The position numbers and the translations under genes are program-made. DNA of 64,000 nt from Lyngbya sp. HA4199-MV5. GTDB taxonomy: Bacteria > Cyanobacteriota > Cyanobacteriia > Leptolyngbyales > Leptolyngbyaceae. Within the stretch, counting starts at the first letter, position 1, and the number at the start of each line of letters is the position of its first letter. Positions 1 to 8,584 of the stretch are shown here, piece after piece. Under the pieces are notes generated by a model. That model was not told where the DNA came from and did no database searches. It was given only the letters and a program-made list of their open reading frames with translations. The stretch is taken from the NCBI GenBank assembly GCA_019359375.1, contig JAHHHL010000015.1, positions 1 to 64,000 of the forward strand. The letters run 5' to 3'.

Positions 1-165
1 ACTACTTTGACTTGTCCATTTTTAGTGTGCAATAACGTCTGTGCTCATCCGCTAGCAAGGTCTTTGGCTCGTTACTAATTCGTCTGTGTCGCTGTCGCGA
101 CTCGACGATATGCTTGACATCTAATAAAGGTAGAAGCCGAAACCAAAGAACTGACTGCGACGAAT
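1..165. other. window start, no intact gene
   Basis: I see no intact reading frame here. The frame that leads into the ThiF-like fragment is interrupted by a TAA near 76 and a TGA near 115, so an upstream part of that gene is either deleted or has decayed. Confidence 0.5.
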
Positions 166-498
166 GTGGCTCAACTACTCAAAGAGAGTGGATTAATTGT
201 TGACGTGTTCGACAACAGTACCTCTCGCCAAGCGGTGAAGGATTACGCCGATCGTACTAGAACTCCTTGCCTCCATGCTGGACTCTCTGCCGACTATGCA
301 GAGGTTATCTGGAATGAGGTTTATCGAGTTCCATCCGATGTCAATGATGATGTCTGTGATTATCCACTCGCACGTAATTCGGTGATGTTAACGGTAGCTG
401 TGGCTTGTGAAGCGATCGTTTCTTTTGTTGCAACAGGAGAACAACGGCACTTCACGATCACCTTGAAAGATTTGAGCATTCAATCTCTCAAGCTGTAA
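166..498 (+). pseudogene. ThiF/HesA-family adenylyltransferase, C-terminal remnant
   Basis: The 110-residue product resembles the second half of the Rossmann-type adenylating domain of ThiF/MoeB/HesA (E1-like) enzymes. It shows a VDVFDNSTSR segment, corresponding to the family's 'D..DN...R' stretch, and a C-terminal part ending in strand-rich sequence. Family members are usually over 220 residues and begin with a GxGxxG nucleotide loop, which is missing here. The first usable start is a GTG at 166, but the same frame stays open back to about 118 and still looks coding. I read this as a truncated gene; a short standalone relative is possible. Confidence 0.45.
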
Positions 499-516
499 CA
501 TCCAGTGGTGACTGGA

Positions 517-933
517 TTACTCTCCGTAGACGGTCACCATCACTTTGCGCTGTCGGGCTTTGACATCACATTCCAGATGAAAAATCTGCTGCCACGTTCC
601 CAGAACTAGCTTGCCCTGTTCAATAGGTACGGTCAGAGAGGGTCCAAGCCAGGTTGCCTGAAGATGGGAGTGCCCGTTGCCATCATGCCAGGTCTGCTCA
701 TGCCCGTAATCTCGACTGGGTGGAATCAGCTTGTTCAGTAGTTCAGGTAAGTCTCGCTGTAACCCCGGCTCAAATTCAATGGCACCAATTGCGCCTGTAC
801 TGCCCACGTTAAACACATTTACCATTCCCTTTCGGATACCTGCTTTTTGGACAATTTGGCTGATCTGTTCAGTCAAATCATGCATATCCCCGTGCCCTTT
901 AGTGGGCAGGCTAAGATATTCCTGGTGAACCAT
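517..933 (-). CDS. yjbQ: YjbQ/UPF0047 family protein
   Basis: The 138-residue product is full length for the YjbQ (UPF0047) family, small trimeric proteins with weak thiamine-phosphate synthase activity whose physiological role is unclear. Visible family features are 'GMVNVFNVGSTGAI', 'HDGNGHSHLQATWLGPS' with the conserved His residues, and the end 'GTWQQIFHLECD'. I start it at the Met of MVHQEYLS; the open frame runs 83 codons further upstream but that part has no family similarity and lies across the divergent acetyltransferase gene. Neighbours do not suggest a pathway. Confidence 0.85.
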   Translation of the reverse strand: MVHQEYLSLPTKGHGDMHDLTEQISQIVQKAGIRKGMVNVFNVGSTGAIGAIEFEPGLQRDLPELLNKLIPPSRDYGHEQTWHDGNGHSHLQATWLGPSLTVPIEQGKLVLGTWQQIFHLECDVKARQRKVMVTVYGE

Positions 934-1011
934 ATGCTTATCCTCTTCAAACTGAAATTCGCCTTGCAGACATTGATTGTACTGATATACCCAATGGCGA
1001 GGCTTCGTAGA

Positions 1012-1464
1012 ATGGCACTTGAAATCCAGAGCATTCGATCTTTGCCCACACAGGAGTTTACCGAAATACTGGCAGAGAGCAAGATGGCAGGCTTCCGCGC
1101 CATCGATCGACTCGTCACTGATTGGGAAACAGGCGTAAATCGCTTCGATCGACCAGGAGAAACGTTGTTCATTGCGAGACAAGGCGATCTCATTCTTGGC
1201 GTTTGCGGGTTAAATCGTGACCCCTACATCAACTCCAGCCAAATTGGACGAGTTCGACGGTTATACGTCATGCAGGAAAATCGTCGTCAGGGAATTGGGC
1301 GAACATTAGTGCACCAGATGCTCGAAGTAGCAAAGCTCAGCTTCGATTGGCTTCACGCCCGCACAACCAATCCTGTCGCGGCTCAGTTCTATCAATCGCT
1401 TGGTTTTATGCCTTGTCATGATGAATCTGCTACCCATACCCTAAACCTGATCACGACTCATTAA
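1012..1464 (+). CDS. GNAT family N-acetyltransferase
   Basis: This gene of about 150 residues encodes a GCN5-related acetyltransferase. The acetyl-CoA binding motif A is clear: VRRLYVMQENRRQGIGRTLV contains the R-R-x-G-x-G/A pattern, followed by motif B with 'NPVAAQFYQSLGF', the usual N-x-x-A-x-x-F/Y-Y-x-x-x-G-F signature. I start it at MALEIQSIRS; an ATG at 994 is an alternative, and the longer open frame back to 847 overlaps yjbQ on the other strand and is not family-like. The substrate cannot be told from sequence. Confidence 0.8.
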   Translation: MALEIQSIRSLPTQEFTEILAESKMAGFRAIDRLVTDWETGVNRFDRPGETLFIARQGDLILGVCGLNRDPYINSSQIGRVRRLYVMQENRRQGIGRTLVHQMLEVAKLSFDWLHARTTNPVAAQFYQSLGFMPCHDESATHTLNLITTH

Positions 1465-1753
1465 GATCGCTCTCTATAATCAGAACTGAATGATCGGCAA
1501 TTGTAGCCATTGAGGTAAGAGCCCAATGTCTGCATCGCTTGTGGAAAGGCATATTGTAGCAATGGGTGGCAGAGGGACTCCTGCCAGATGGGTATGCAGC
1601 CGATAATGGCGTTGGCTTGCATTTCATCAATGGGACACTGGTGAAGCTTGTGAGTTCTCGACCCCATGAAAAAGCCTACCGTGTGGAAGGGCAGGATGAG
1701 AGTGTTCAGGAAACAGTATTGGAGCCGACTTATCTTGGAGGCTGAAACGGTTA
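1465..1753. other. intergenic, nothing recognised
   Basis: About 290 bases without a gene I can support. A 68-codon minus-strand frame (1461-1667) has no recognisable features and no convincing start. Confidence 0.4.
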
Positions 1754-3109
1754 ATGAAAGCGATTCCAGACCAGACTAATGATCGGGACGTTGTCAACGA
1801 AATGGCAGCCTATCTCGAAGCATCTTTGGAAACAGGATTCTTCATGGGATCGGTTCTGATTGCCCGTGCTGGAGAAGTGCTACTGAGTCAGGGCTACGGG
1901 ATGGCAAATCTGGAACATGGCGTTGCCAATTCGCCTCAGACCAAATTCCGTCTCGGTTCTGTCACCAAGCAATTTACAGCCGCCGCCATGCTGCAACTTC
2001 AAGAGCAGAGCTTACTGAAGGTCGATAGTTCCATCTCAACTTATCTACCCGCTTATCCTCAAGGTGGAGCAATCACCGTTCATCATTTACTAACTCATAC
2101 GGCTGGCATCCCAAACTACACCAGCTTTCCTGATTATGTCCAGAAGCAGCGAACCGTTATGACCCTGGATGAAATCATGACCTGGTTCAGCGAGCAGCCA
2201 TTAGAGTTCACACCAGGCGATCGCTACAGCTATAGCAACTCCGGTTATACTCTGCTGACGAAGCTGATTGAAGTTGTTTCAGGTCAGTCCTATGTTGACC
2301 ACCTGCAACAGCACATTTTCGAGCCGCTTGGGATGACCCATTCAGGCTATGACCAGTCAGCACTAATGCTGCCTCATCGAGCTTCAGGTTACGCACCCGC
2401 AGAAGAGGGTTACCAGAATGCGGCATTCATCGATATGACCATTCCTTTAGGAGCAGGGGGACTGTACTCCACCGTTGAAGACCTGTACAGGTGGGATCAG
2501 GCGCTTTATAGCGATGCCGTTCTGAGTAAGTCTTCTCGGCAGTTGATGTTTGCACCAGCAGTCGGGATGGGTGAAGCGAGTGGCAAGGCTCACTATGGTT
2601 ATGGCTGGGTGATTGATCATGCCTATGAGCGCGATCGCGTCGGTCATGGAGGACGCATTGATGGCTTCACCACCACTATTGCCAGATATCCCCATGAGCA
2701 GGTGGCGATCATTGTGCTCAGCAATCTGGAAACAGCTCCAGTCGCCAGGATTGGCAATGACTTAGCCGCAATTCTGTTTGGCAAAGCGTATCAATTGCCC
2801 CAGAAACGACAGGCGATCGCCCTTGATCCTGCCATTTATGAAACCTATATTGGAGCTTACGAATTAGCTCCTGGCATCATCTTGTCAGTCACAACTGAAT
2901 CTCAACGCATCTTTGTGCAGTTGACAGGACAGAACCGGGTCGAGCTTTTTCCAGAAGCGGCAACTCAATTCTTTGTGAAAGTGGTTGATGCTCAACTGAC
3001 ATTTGTCGCGGAAGAAACAGGCAAAGCAGCGCGTGTCATCCTCCATCAAGGTGGACGAGACCAGACAGCAATCAGGGTTACTGCCGAAGAAGGGTGCTCG
3101 CAACATTAG
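1754..3109 (+). CDS. serine hydrolase, class C beta-lactamase-like
   Basis: The 451-residue product belongs to the beta-lactamase/penicillin-binding protein class C superfamily of serine hydrolases (esterases, peptidases). The nucleophile motif SxxK is S69-V-T-K72, the YxN motif is Tyr-Ser-Asn near residue 160 (GDRYSYSNSGY), and the third motif is HGG near 297, in place of KTG. After about residue 360 there is a C-terminal beta-rich domain typical of the longer stand-alone members. No signal peptide is evident. The exact substrate is unknown; true beta-lactamase activity is not implied. Confidence 0.85.
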   Translation: MKAIPDQTNDRDVVNEMAAYLEASLETGFFMGSVLIARAGEVLLSQGYGMANLEHGVANSPQTKFRLGSVTKQFTAAAMLQLQEQSLLKVDSSISTYLPAYPQGGAITVHHLLTHTAGIPNYTSFPDYVQKQRTVMTLDEIMTWFSEQPLEFTPGDRYSYSNSGYTLLTKLIEVVSGQSYVDHLQQHIFEPLGMTHSGYDQSALMLPHRASGYAPAEEGYQNAAFIDMTIPLGAGGLYSTVEDLYRWDQALYSDAVLSKSSRQLMFAPAVGMGEASGKAHYGYGWVIDHAYERDRVGHGGRIDGFTTTIARYPHEQVAIIVLSNLETAPVARIGNDLAAILFGKAYQLPQKRQAIALDPAIYETYIGAYELAPGIILSVTTESQRIFVQLTGQNRVELFPEAATQFFVKVVDAQLTFVAEETGKAARVILHQGGRDQTAIRVTAEEGCSQH

Positions 3110-3168
3110 TAGTTGTCTCGATTTCGCTATGCTGGGGCTTGGAGGGCAACCATTCTCTTCTTTGATCT

Positions 3169-3290
3169 GATGGCAACAAATATGCCAGTGTCCATCAACA
3201 AGTAACTGCCTTATTAGTGAAAAACTTTGGAGTCAAAGAATCGGTGGAACGGTTACTTAATCGTTGTTTGAGGGATTTGGCGAGGAAATA
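3169..3290 (+). pseudogene. short coding remnant upstream of the barstar-like gene
   Basis: A frame with protein-like composition reads from just after a TGA at 3163 and ends in TAA at about 3290, giving some 40 residues including 'VHQQVTALLVKNFGVKESVERL'-like sequence. It has no plausible start codon, so it looks like the tail of a lost gene. It overlaps the proposed start of the barstar-like gene. A toxin partner would be the obvious guess in this position, but nothing in the remnant identifies one. Confidence 0.3.
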
Positions 3291-3296
3291 AGGGAG

Positions 3297-3725
3297 TTGA
3301 AACCAGAGTACATTCTTGATGGTCGTCGCACCACAACACTTGAAGCGTTCTGCAACGAAGTCGGAGAAGTTTTGCTGGCAGGGCAACCCTGGGATGAGAA
3401 CCTCGATGGTTTCCAGGCTGTACTTCGTGGTGATTATGGGTGCTTACCTGAGGCGTTCCGCTTAGTGTGGCGCGAAGTGGCTTATGCAAGAGCGGCTTTA
3501 GGCTATGACGAGACTGTTCGCCAACTGCTGCAACAGTTGCAGGATTGTCCTCCGACTACATTAATCAAAACCGCCTGGGCACTACGAGCAGCCTTGAGAA
3601 GACAAGGACCAACGGTTTTCGACTGGTTAGTAAACGCGATAAACAATCATCCAAACGTCGAGTTGGTGCTGGTCGAAACGACGGATGCTGTTGAGCCGCT
3701 ACCGCTTGTGAGCGATCGCACCTAA
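3297..3725 (+). CDS. barstar family protein with C-terminal extension
   Basis: The first 80 or so residues match the barstar (RNase inhibitor) fold: strand-like LDGRR, helix 'TTLEAFCNEVGEVLL' and the characteristic 'WDENLDGFQAVLRGDYG' segment that in barstar covers the RNase active site. A C-terminal part of about 60 residues, ending ELVLVETTDAVEPLP, is longer than in classic barstar (about 90 residues). I prefer a TTG start at 3297, which follows an AGGG ribosome site; an ATG in frame at 3264 is the alternative. In other systems barstar neutralises a barnase-type RNase; no intact RNase is encoded next door. Confidence 0.6.
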   Translation: MKPEYILDGRRTTTLEAFCNEVGEVLLAGQPWDENLDGFQAVLRGDYGCLPEAFRLVWREVAYARAALGYDETVRQLLQQLQDCPPTTLIKTAWALRAALRRQGPTVFDWLVNAINNHPNVELVLVETTDAVEPLPLVSDRT

Positions 3726-4126
3726 TCAATCCACTGCTGCTGATCCAAATACTCCAGTACCCGTTGCGTGGCTGGAGCGCATTGGTCTAAATCCCTATAC
3801 TTTAGCCATGCGATCGCTTCGATTTCAGAGGTGGCGATGATCTCACCCGTGAAGTCCGCCTGGAAGCAGCGCATCATCACCTGAGTTGGCTCTGTATAGC
3901 CATGAGCGACTTCCTGCACGACCATCACCTCAGTGAAGGTTTCAGCAATCAGGCTGACATTGAGTTCTTCCTGAACCTCTCGGCGCAATGCTTCCCAGTC
4001 AGATTCACCCTTCTCCCGTTTGCCACCGGGGACATAGAACACATCCTTACCTGTTGTCCGGGCACACAAAACCTGTCTATCCCTGATACAAATCCAGGCA
4101 ACGACATCAATAAGCGTGCTGTTCAT
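3722..4126 (-). CDS. Nudix hydrolase
   Basis: A 134-residue Nudix hydrolase. The Nudix box is readable as GKREKGESDWEALRREVQEE, matching Gx5Ex7REuxEE with the following usual Gly replaced by Leu. 'VVAWICIRDRQVLCART' forms the first beta strands. I start it at MNSTLID; the frame is open 44 codons further upstream but that part has no domain similarity. The family hydrolyses nucleoside diphosphates linked to another moiety; the substrate here is unknown. It ends four bases inside the barstar-like gene, tail to tail. Confidence 0.85.
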   Translation of the reverse strand: MNSTLIDVVAWICIRDRQVLCARTTGKDVFYVPGGKREKGESDWEALRREVQEELNVSLIAETFTEVMVVQEVAHGYTEPTQVMMRCFQADFTGEIIATSEIEAIAWLKYRDLDQCAPATQRVLEYLDQQQWID

Positions 4127-4278
4127 CACTAACCTATGGGATTTCAGCCTCGATAGAATATCATGCGATGTGTCCAAAGAATGGAGCCTTCCTCGTTTGC
4201 AGCAGTCATCCTCAAGCGAAAGGCGAAAGCACTTTTTCCTGAGCAGGACGAGCCACAATCGCTGCTGTGACTGGGCAC

Positions 4279-4621
4279 GTAAAATGGCGCAATTTGCAAA
4301 TAGATGGGCAATTTTCTAAGGGGTAAGACCGCTGCTCAGAAGAGCCTTCAGTGTTTTCACCCCTTTAAAGCCCTGAAAACCCTCATTAGCAAATGAGTAG
4401 CGCAAAATTATTCTTCCAAAACGAAAGTCCTATGGATGAAAATTTTCCTTAAAAGGTGCTAGTAAATGAGCAGCGCAGAATCTCGATCACAAAAGTGCCT
4501 CCTATATCCTTATAAGGAATTCAGGATCTGTTCTACTTGCACTACCAACTTGATAGTGCAAAACCTTGTTTGCAATAAAAATCTCTGTTTGAAAGTTCTA
4601 GCAAATGAGTGGCGCAAACTT
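4279..4621. repeat. iterons resembling a Tn7-like transposon end
   Basis: Three close copies of a 22-base element with core AAATGAGTRGCGCAAA lie in the same direction at 4388-4409, 4461-4482 and 4600-4621. Two looser copies sit side by side at 4279-4295 and 4295-4315. Arrays of this shape, with tight outer sites and wider spaced inner sites, are what TnsB-type transposases bind at Tn7-like ends, and a TGT trinucleotide lies outside the array at 4266. The motif differs from the sites at 48.24-48.38 kb, so this would be another element or an old remnant. This is an inference from arrangement only. Confidence 0.4.
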
Positions 4622-4740
4622 TCCAAGCTTGAAGCCTCCAGATAAACCAATCTTTCACCCTTTCCACCCCCCTCTAACGGCACGATCGATGCCTGCCCTG
4701 ATCTGAATCACCCTGTACACTTGTTATCCAAAGCTTGAAA

Positions 4741-4926
4741 GTCGCAATGGCTGATTTGCGTGAAATGGAATGAAAGCTCAAGGTTGGCGGGAACCCGGAG
4801 CAGACCGGGAAGTGATGGGTCGCAATGACTGATTTGCGTGAAATGGAATGAAAGCAGAGCTTTTATCGCATTCCAGCGCCCATTGAAAAGTCGCAATGAC
4901 CGATTTGACGTGAGATGAATGAAAAG
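4741..4926 (+). CRISPR. orphan CRISPR array, three repeats and two spacers
   Basis: Two near-identical 36-base repeats at 4741-4776 and 4819-4854 differ at one position. A third, degenerate copy at 4890-4926 has several changes, as is usual at the distal end of an array. Each copy ends in GAAAG. The spacers are 42 and 35 bases (4777-4818 and 4855-4889). The repeat is one base shorter than, and different in its middle from, the 37-base repeat of the array at 47.4 kb, so it belongs to another system. No cas gene lies nearby. Orientation is taken from the decayed copy and the GAAAG ends. Confidence 0.7.
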
Positions 4927-5323
4927 GAAGAAGTCAAGCAGTGAGACCGTCACTGGCTGAAAGACACTGAGGAGCTAGCTCTGCGTGTCTATAGTGAAGA
5001 CACGAGTAAAGCCTGAGACCGCTAAAGATGTGTCAATGCGATTTGTCTAAAATACTCTCTCAGAATTCTTAAAGGGCAATTCTAGGGTTTGCTCATCTAA
5101 GCGATCGCCAAAAGCGATCGAAGGTATTTGTCTTGTAGTGTTCCCAATCATATGTATAAATGGAATTAATTCCACTACAATCAGGTTATCGAGAAGGATG
5201 AAAGAGGCAGGGGTCTGCAAACTTCTGCAAGCACTGGAGAATGGCAACAAGAGGGCTGAACATTGGCCCTCTCGTGCTTCAAGTTGTTAGCTGAAAGCAC
5301 ATTGTCTTTTGAATCAACGAGTG
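4927..5323. other. intergenic, no gene seen
   Basis: About 400 bases between the orphan CRISPR array and the IS1-family element. A 67-codon minus-strand frame (5047-5250) has no recognisable features. I see nothing else that I can support. Confidence 0.4.
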
Positions 5324-5338
5324 TTTGATTCGGTAGTC

Positions 5339-5760
5339 CTAAACGGGTAAGGATGCGTTGTAGTCATGAACAAAGTACCAGATTGCTCCAATGTGATTGT
5401 CTAACTTCTTGGAAAACGACAATGTTTTTCGCACCAGGCGCGAGACTCGCTGACGTAAAGTGCAGTTGAATCGTTCAATTCGATTGGTCAATCCACTCTC
5501 CTTGCCGACTGCCCGGTGCCGTTGACTCGGTAGAACTGCCGCATAAGCCCTCCAAAAATCGGTCTAGCACAAGGCACATTGCCGATAGACCGGGGGCAAG
5601 GATTGCCATAAGGCTTTGGCTCCCGCTTCCGAACGGTCGCCAATGTGCACCCCGACAATCTCCCGTGTCTTGACATCAAGGGCTAGCCAAACCCACTGCT
5701 TGTTCCCTTTGTGGTTCACAAATGACCACAACTCATCACACTGAATCGTTAAGCGCCCTT
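5339..5760 (-). pseudogene. IS1-family transposase second frame (InsB-like), nonsense-interrupted
   Basis: Downstream of insA, in the next frame, the minus strand encodes the catalytic DDE part of an IS1 transposase: CDELWSFVNHKG with the first Asp, then WLALDVKTREIVG, TDFWRAY, and an ESGLTNRIERFN segment with the Glu. An in-frame TAG at 5564-5566 splits it just before TDFW. The run of eight A on the minus strand near 5758-5765 is the expected programmed frameshift site that fuses InsA and InsB. With the TAG in place the copy is probably unable to move by itself. Confidence 0.8.
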
Positions 5761-6051
5761 TTTTTTAGCGCTCACCGTCACTGGTCGAGGCACAGACGCA
5801 TCTTTCGCATTCACGTAGCGTTGCAGCCAAAGCTCAGAAACCCCAGTTACTCTGGCGATTCCTGCCAAAGACAGTCGCTCCAGCAACAGTTTGTCAATTA
5901 AATCCTTTGTGGCTTGGTCAATCACTTTGGTTTGCGGGTCTTGCACAAATTGGCGACCGCAGTCCCGACAGCGATAGTTCTGTTTGCCATTGTGAATTCT
6001 GCCGTTCTTAACGGTACGTTGCGACTCACAGCTTGGACAAGCAACCATCAC
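5749..6051 (-). CDS. IS1-family InsA-like protein
   Basis: A 100-residue protein with the IS1 InsA layout: an N-terminal zinc finger (CPSCESQRTVKNG followed by CRDCGRQF) and a helix-turn-helix near residues 55-80 (LSLAGIARVTGVSELWLQRY). In IS1, InsA alone represses transposition, while frameshifting in an A-run at its 3' end makes the InsAB transposase. The A-run is present here at the codons for the final KKK. Confidence 0.85.
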   Translation of the reverse strand: MMVACPSCESQRTVKNGRIHNGKQNYRCRDCGRQFVQDPQTKVIDQATKDLIDKLLLERLSLAGIARVTGVSELWLQRYVNAKDASVPRPVTVSAKKKGA

Positions 6052-6160
6052 TGCTACCTCCAGAGTGAACTAAACATTCCTATCATTCTATCCTTACCCG
6101 TTTAGGACTACCTTTGATTCTAATACCCAAAGCATTTTCCTTTTTCTCGTCTCTAATTAA

Positions 6161-6787
6161 TTAGAGTCCAGAAACTGCTTCTGTAGGTTCACACCAACAC
6201 ACAAAAGCTCTTGCATAAGGATCGCTTGCTGGTACTGTAAGCCGCATTTCTGCAACTGGGAAGTAAGGCACAACTTGACGCATGGTCCAAAATTTGGGTG
6301 GATCATAGATAATCATGGCTTCGTCCATTGGATCAATATCGCTTTCCACTTGGTCACCGACCTTGGGTAGACGCGAACCTCCAAGGGCGCCGAGTGCTAA
6401 TTCTGCTTCGCCGATGGCCACAACTTCAAGATAAAGACCACGCTCTGCGTCAATGATGAGGTCACTATCCCATTCGGAATCTGGTGGCACGGAAAGCCCT
6501 ACCGGATGAACATAAGCTAAGTAGACGCTATCCACTGTTTGAGCTGTCTCGGGACGATAAACCGTGATTTTGACAACACTCCAACGCGCTTCAGCGCCCA
6601 TCGAGATCACCGTACCAAGCTGAGGCGCAATCGCGGACCACTCAAGACGATAGTCCGCTTCGACAAACTTTAGGCAATCGTTCGGCTGGCAGCAGGCATA
6701 AATAATGGGATTCATAAGCTCTAAGCACACATAGTTAAGGGAATGCATCATGCCTTGAGTGGCAAGCGATGAGCCGATCGCTCTCAC
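6161..6787 (-). CDS. hypothetical protein, 208 residues
   Basis: I do not recognise this protein. It is 208 residues at most; in-frame Met codons at 6751 (MMHSLNYV) and 6715 (MNPIIYACC) are alternative starts. It is acidic, with no membrane segment, signal peptide or obvious catalytic motif; the middle is rich in predicted strands (VVKITVYRPETAQTVDSVYLAYV). The end of the IS1 element lies 48 bases past its stop codon. Confidence 0.55.
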   Translation of the reverse strand: MRAIGSSLATQGMMHSLNYVCLELMNPIIYACCQPNDCLKFVEADYRLEWSAIAPQLGTVISMGAEARWSVVKITVYRPETAQTVDSVYLAYVHPVGLSVPPDSEWDSDLIIDAERGLYLEVVAIGEAELALGALGGSRLPKVGDQVESDIDPMDEAMIIYDPPKFWTMRQVVPYFPVAEMRLTVPASDPYARAFVCWCEPTEAVSGL

Positions 6788-6954
6788 AACGCCACTGCAA
6801 AATTTCAGCGAAAGCTTCGAAGCTTTCGCTGGTTAGCGGTCTTCTACCGATGTCACTCAATGCAGTTTCAAAGCAACTTCCACCATAGAAAAGCGACATC
6901 TGAAGGTCAATAGAAAGGAGGCATGATTTCCGGTGAGAAATTCGATGTAAAGAT

Positions 6955-7386
6955 TTATAGCTTTTTCTTCTGTTCTAAAACCGCCTCAAAAATGCTCCGC
7001 TGGCTACCAGCCGCTTCTAACATCTGCTTAATGGTGAGAGCATAGCCCAGCGTGTTCTCGTACTGAGAAGGCATGCCAGGAAAATTAAGCCCTGACCCCC
7101 AACGGTCAACGGTGTCCTCCTCTAAACCAATCACTTCCGCAAGGAGTTTAACGCACCGTCTGCGGTAACCTCGTGTTTCTTCCGCTGCCGGCGTGGCGTG
7201 GAACCAGGCGCGACAAAATTCTCTGGGCTTCATGCTTCTTGGCAAATCATTCGTGGTAAATGATCTACCTTTACTCCGCGTGTGAAACATTGAAGCGACT
7301 TCGGGGGTAAACTGTGGGGTTAATTTAGCACTATTTTTAGTTCCACACACCGGAGACTGTCCGGTATCGCTTCCGATCGTTTGCAC
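6955..7386 (-). CDS. hypothetical protein with C-terminal helical domain
   Basis: I do not recognise this protein. The open frame gives 143 residues; a start at MFHTRSKG (7290) or at the later MKPREFCRAWF would leave the more convincing part. That part is helical and basic (YRRRCVKLLAEVIGLEEDTVDRWG), suggesting a small helix-turn-helix domain in which 'GLEEDTVDRWG' would be the turn and recognition helix. This is a guess from the pattern only. It is on the same strand as the 208-residue hypothetical protein, 167 bases upstream of it. Confidence 0.5.
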   Translation of the reverse strand: MQTIGSDTGQSPVCGTKNSAKLTPQFTPEVASMFHTRSKGRSFTTNDLPRSMKPREFCRAWFHATPAAEETRGYRRRCVKLLAEVIGLEEDTVDRWGSGLNFPGMPSQYENTLGYALTIKQMLEAAGSQRSIFEAVLEQKKKL

Positions 7387-7629
7387 CCGTTTAACGGTTT
7401 AATGATATTGGGGGCATTTGCTAGCAGCTTTAAAGTGACAAGGGATGACTCTGCTGCCAACAAGATGGAGCACGACTAGAGCAAACGATCGCGGCACCGC
7501 AACCTGACAGCAATTGCACCTTCGGGGGATTAATGTGCAATCGAGGTTTGAGGGTTAGTAAAAAGGGACTAGATGGTCAGCCTTGAGCCAAAACCATCAA
7601 AACTATGAGGCAGCAGTAGAGGTAAACCA

Positions 7630-8199
7630 ATGACTAAAGCACAGCTCTATACGCTTTTGGCTGCGGATGAGCAAAAGGTGACTAGCGACGAAGACAGCAA
7701 GCTTGGTGCCGCAGCTATGCGAGCCGCTCAAGCCTCTGGACCGCGAGCGGCTGACTTCACTTTGTGGATCGGTTGGATGGCATCACTGAAGCGCCGTTTG
7801 AGAGCATGCTTGCAACACGATGCGAGCCTTGATGCCTTACTGATTGAAACGTCATCAGGGGAGACCAAGCAAGCACTTATTGTTCTGATTGAGGCGACAC
7901 AGCAGCATGGCTTGCTATCAGGTACTGGTGTAGCAAAGTTTAATTGCCTTGATGCCATGCAGCAGTTTTGTCGTCATCCTGGTCAAGCAGCACCCGCTCT
8001 AGAAGACTTTGTGGCTGATGCTTTTACCGTTGTGAGTGGCGTTTTGTATGATTCTGGACTGTTGGCATGCAGTTCTGCCTTTGAACAGGCGCTTGTGCTC
8101 AGCCGGAACATCAACGCCGTAGTTGCAACCCTGGGGCGGCGCCTTGATGCAGCAGAGCCTGTGCAAGGCCGCTCATCCATCATCATTAACTACGCTTAA
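7630..8199 (+). CDS. hypothetical protein, 189 residues
   Basis: I do not recognise this protein. It is alanine-rich and largely helical, without membrane segments or cysteines in a metal-binding pattern. A GAGGTAAA ribosome site sits just upstream of its ATG. The next gene begins 22 bases after its stop on the same strand, so the two are probably cotranscribed. Confidence 0.55.
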   Translation: MTKAQLYTLLAADEQKVTSDEDSKLGAAAMRAAQASGPRAADFTLWIGWMASLKRRLRACLQHDASLDALLIETSSGETKQALIVLIEATQQHGLLSGTGVAKFNCLDAMQQFCRHPGQAAPALEDFVADAFTVVSGVLYDSGLLACSSAFEQALVLSRNINAVVATLGRRLDAAEPVQGRSSIIINYA

Positions 8200-8221
8200 G
8201 CCTCTTTCTGAATTTTTTCTC

Positions 8222-8584
8222 ATGCCACTTTTTACGATTCTTCGTGTTGATTTTGATTATCTGCATCCTGGCAGTTGCATCCTGGTCGAGGCGAGTTCAC
8301 TGCTGGCGATCGCCCAGGATATGCTGGAGCAGCCTGACCACTGGAAACCCTTGCTGGCATACCTTTACCCAGATGATGAGGATCCTCGCAGCCTGTGGCA
8401 TCGCATGCGGGAGGAGACCATCACACCAGAGGACTTACTGTCACTGATTCACGAAACGTGGGCGGGTGAAGAGTTCTCGCTCATGGTAAGAATTCAGCCT
8501 GTGCAGGTGCAACCATTGAGCCAGTTGAGGCTTGGCAGTTTAAACCTGCCGGTTGGCGAGGACCAAGCCGAGTCTTTGGGTTAA
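8222..8584 (+). CDS. hypothetical protein, 120 residues
   Basis: I do not recognise this protein. I start it at MPLFTILRVDF; the open frame continues further upstream but overlaps the preceding gene. It is acidic, with a proline- and leucine-rich tail. Its position 22 bases after the 189-residue gene suggests one transcription unit. Confidence 0.5.
   Translation: MPLFTILRVDFDYLHPGSCILVEASSLLAIAQDMLEQPDHWKPLLAYLYPDDEDPRSLWHRMREETITPEDLLSLIHETWAGEEFSLMVRIQPVQVQPLSQLRLGSLNLPVGEDQAESLG

Larger units (their letters stand above)
5332..6112 (-). mobile_element. IS1-family insertion sequence
   Basis: A complete 781-base element. The ends are a perfect inverted repeat of at least 20 bases beginning GGTAGTCCTAAACGGGTAAG, at 5332 and at 6112 on the opposite strand. 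It is flanked by the identical 8-base sequence TTTGATTC on both sides (5324-5331 and 6113-6120), the target duplication expected for IS1. It holds insA- and insB-type frames on the minus strand. The perfect ends and duplication point to a recent insertion, although insB now carries a nonsense codon. Confidence 0.93.

Noticed and set aside
873..1193. 106-codon minus-strand frame over the yjbQ/GNAT junction
   Set aside because: Shadow of two genes with clear families on either strand.
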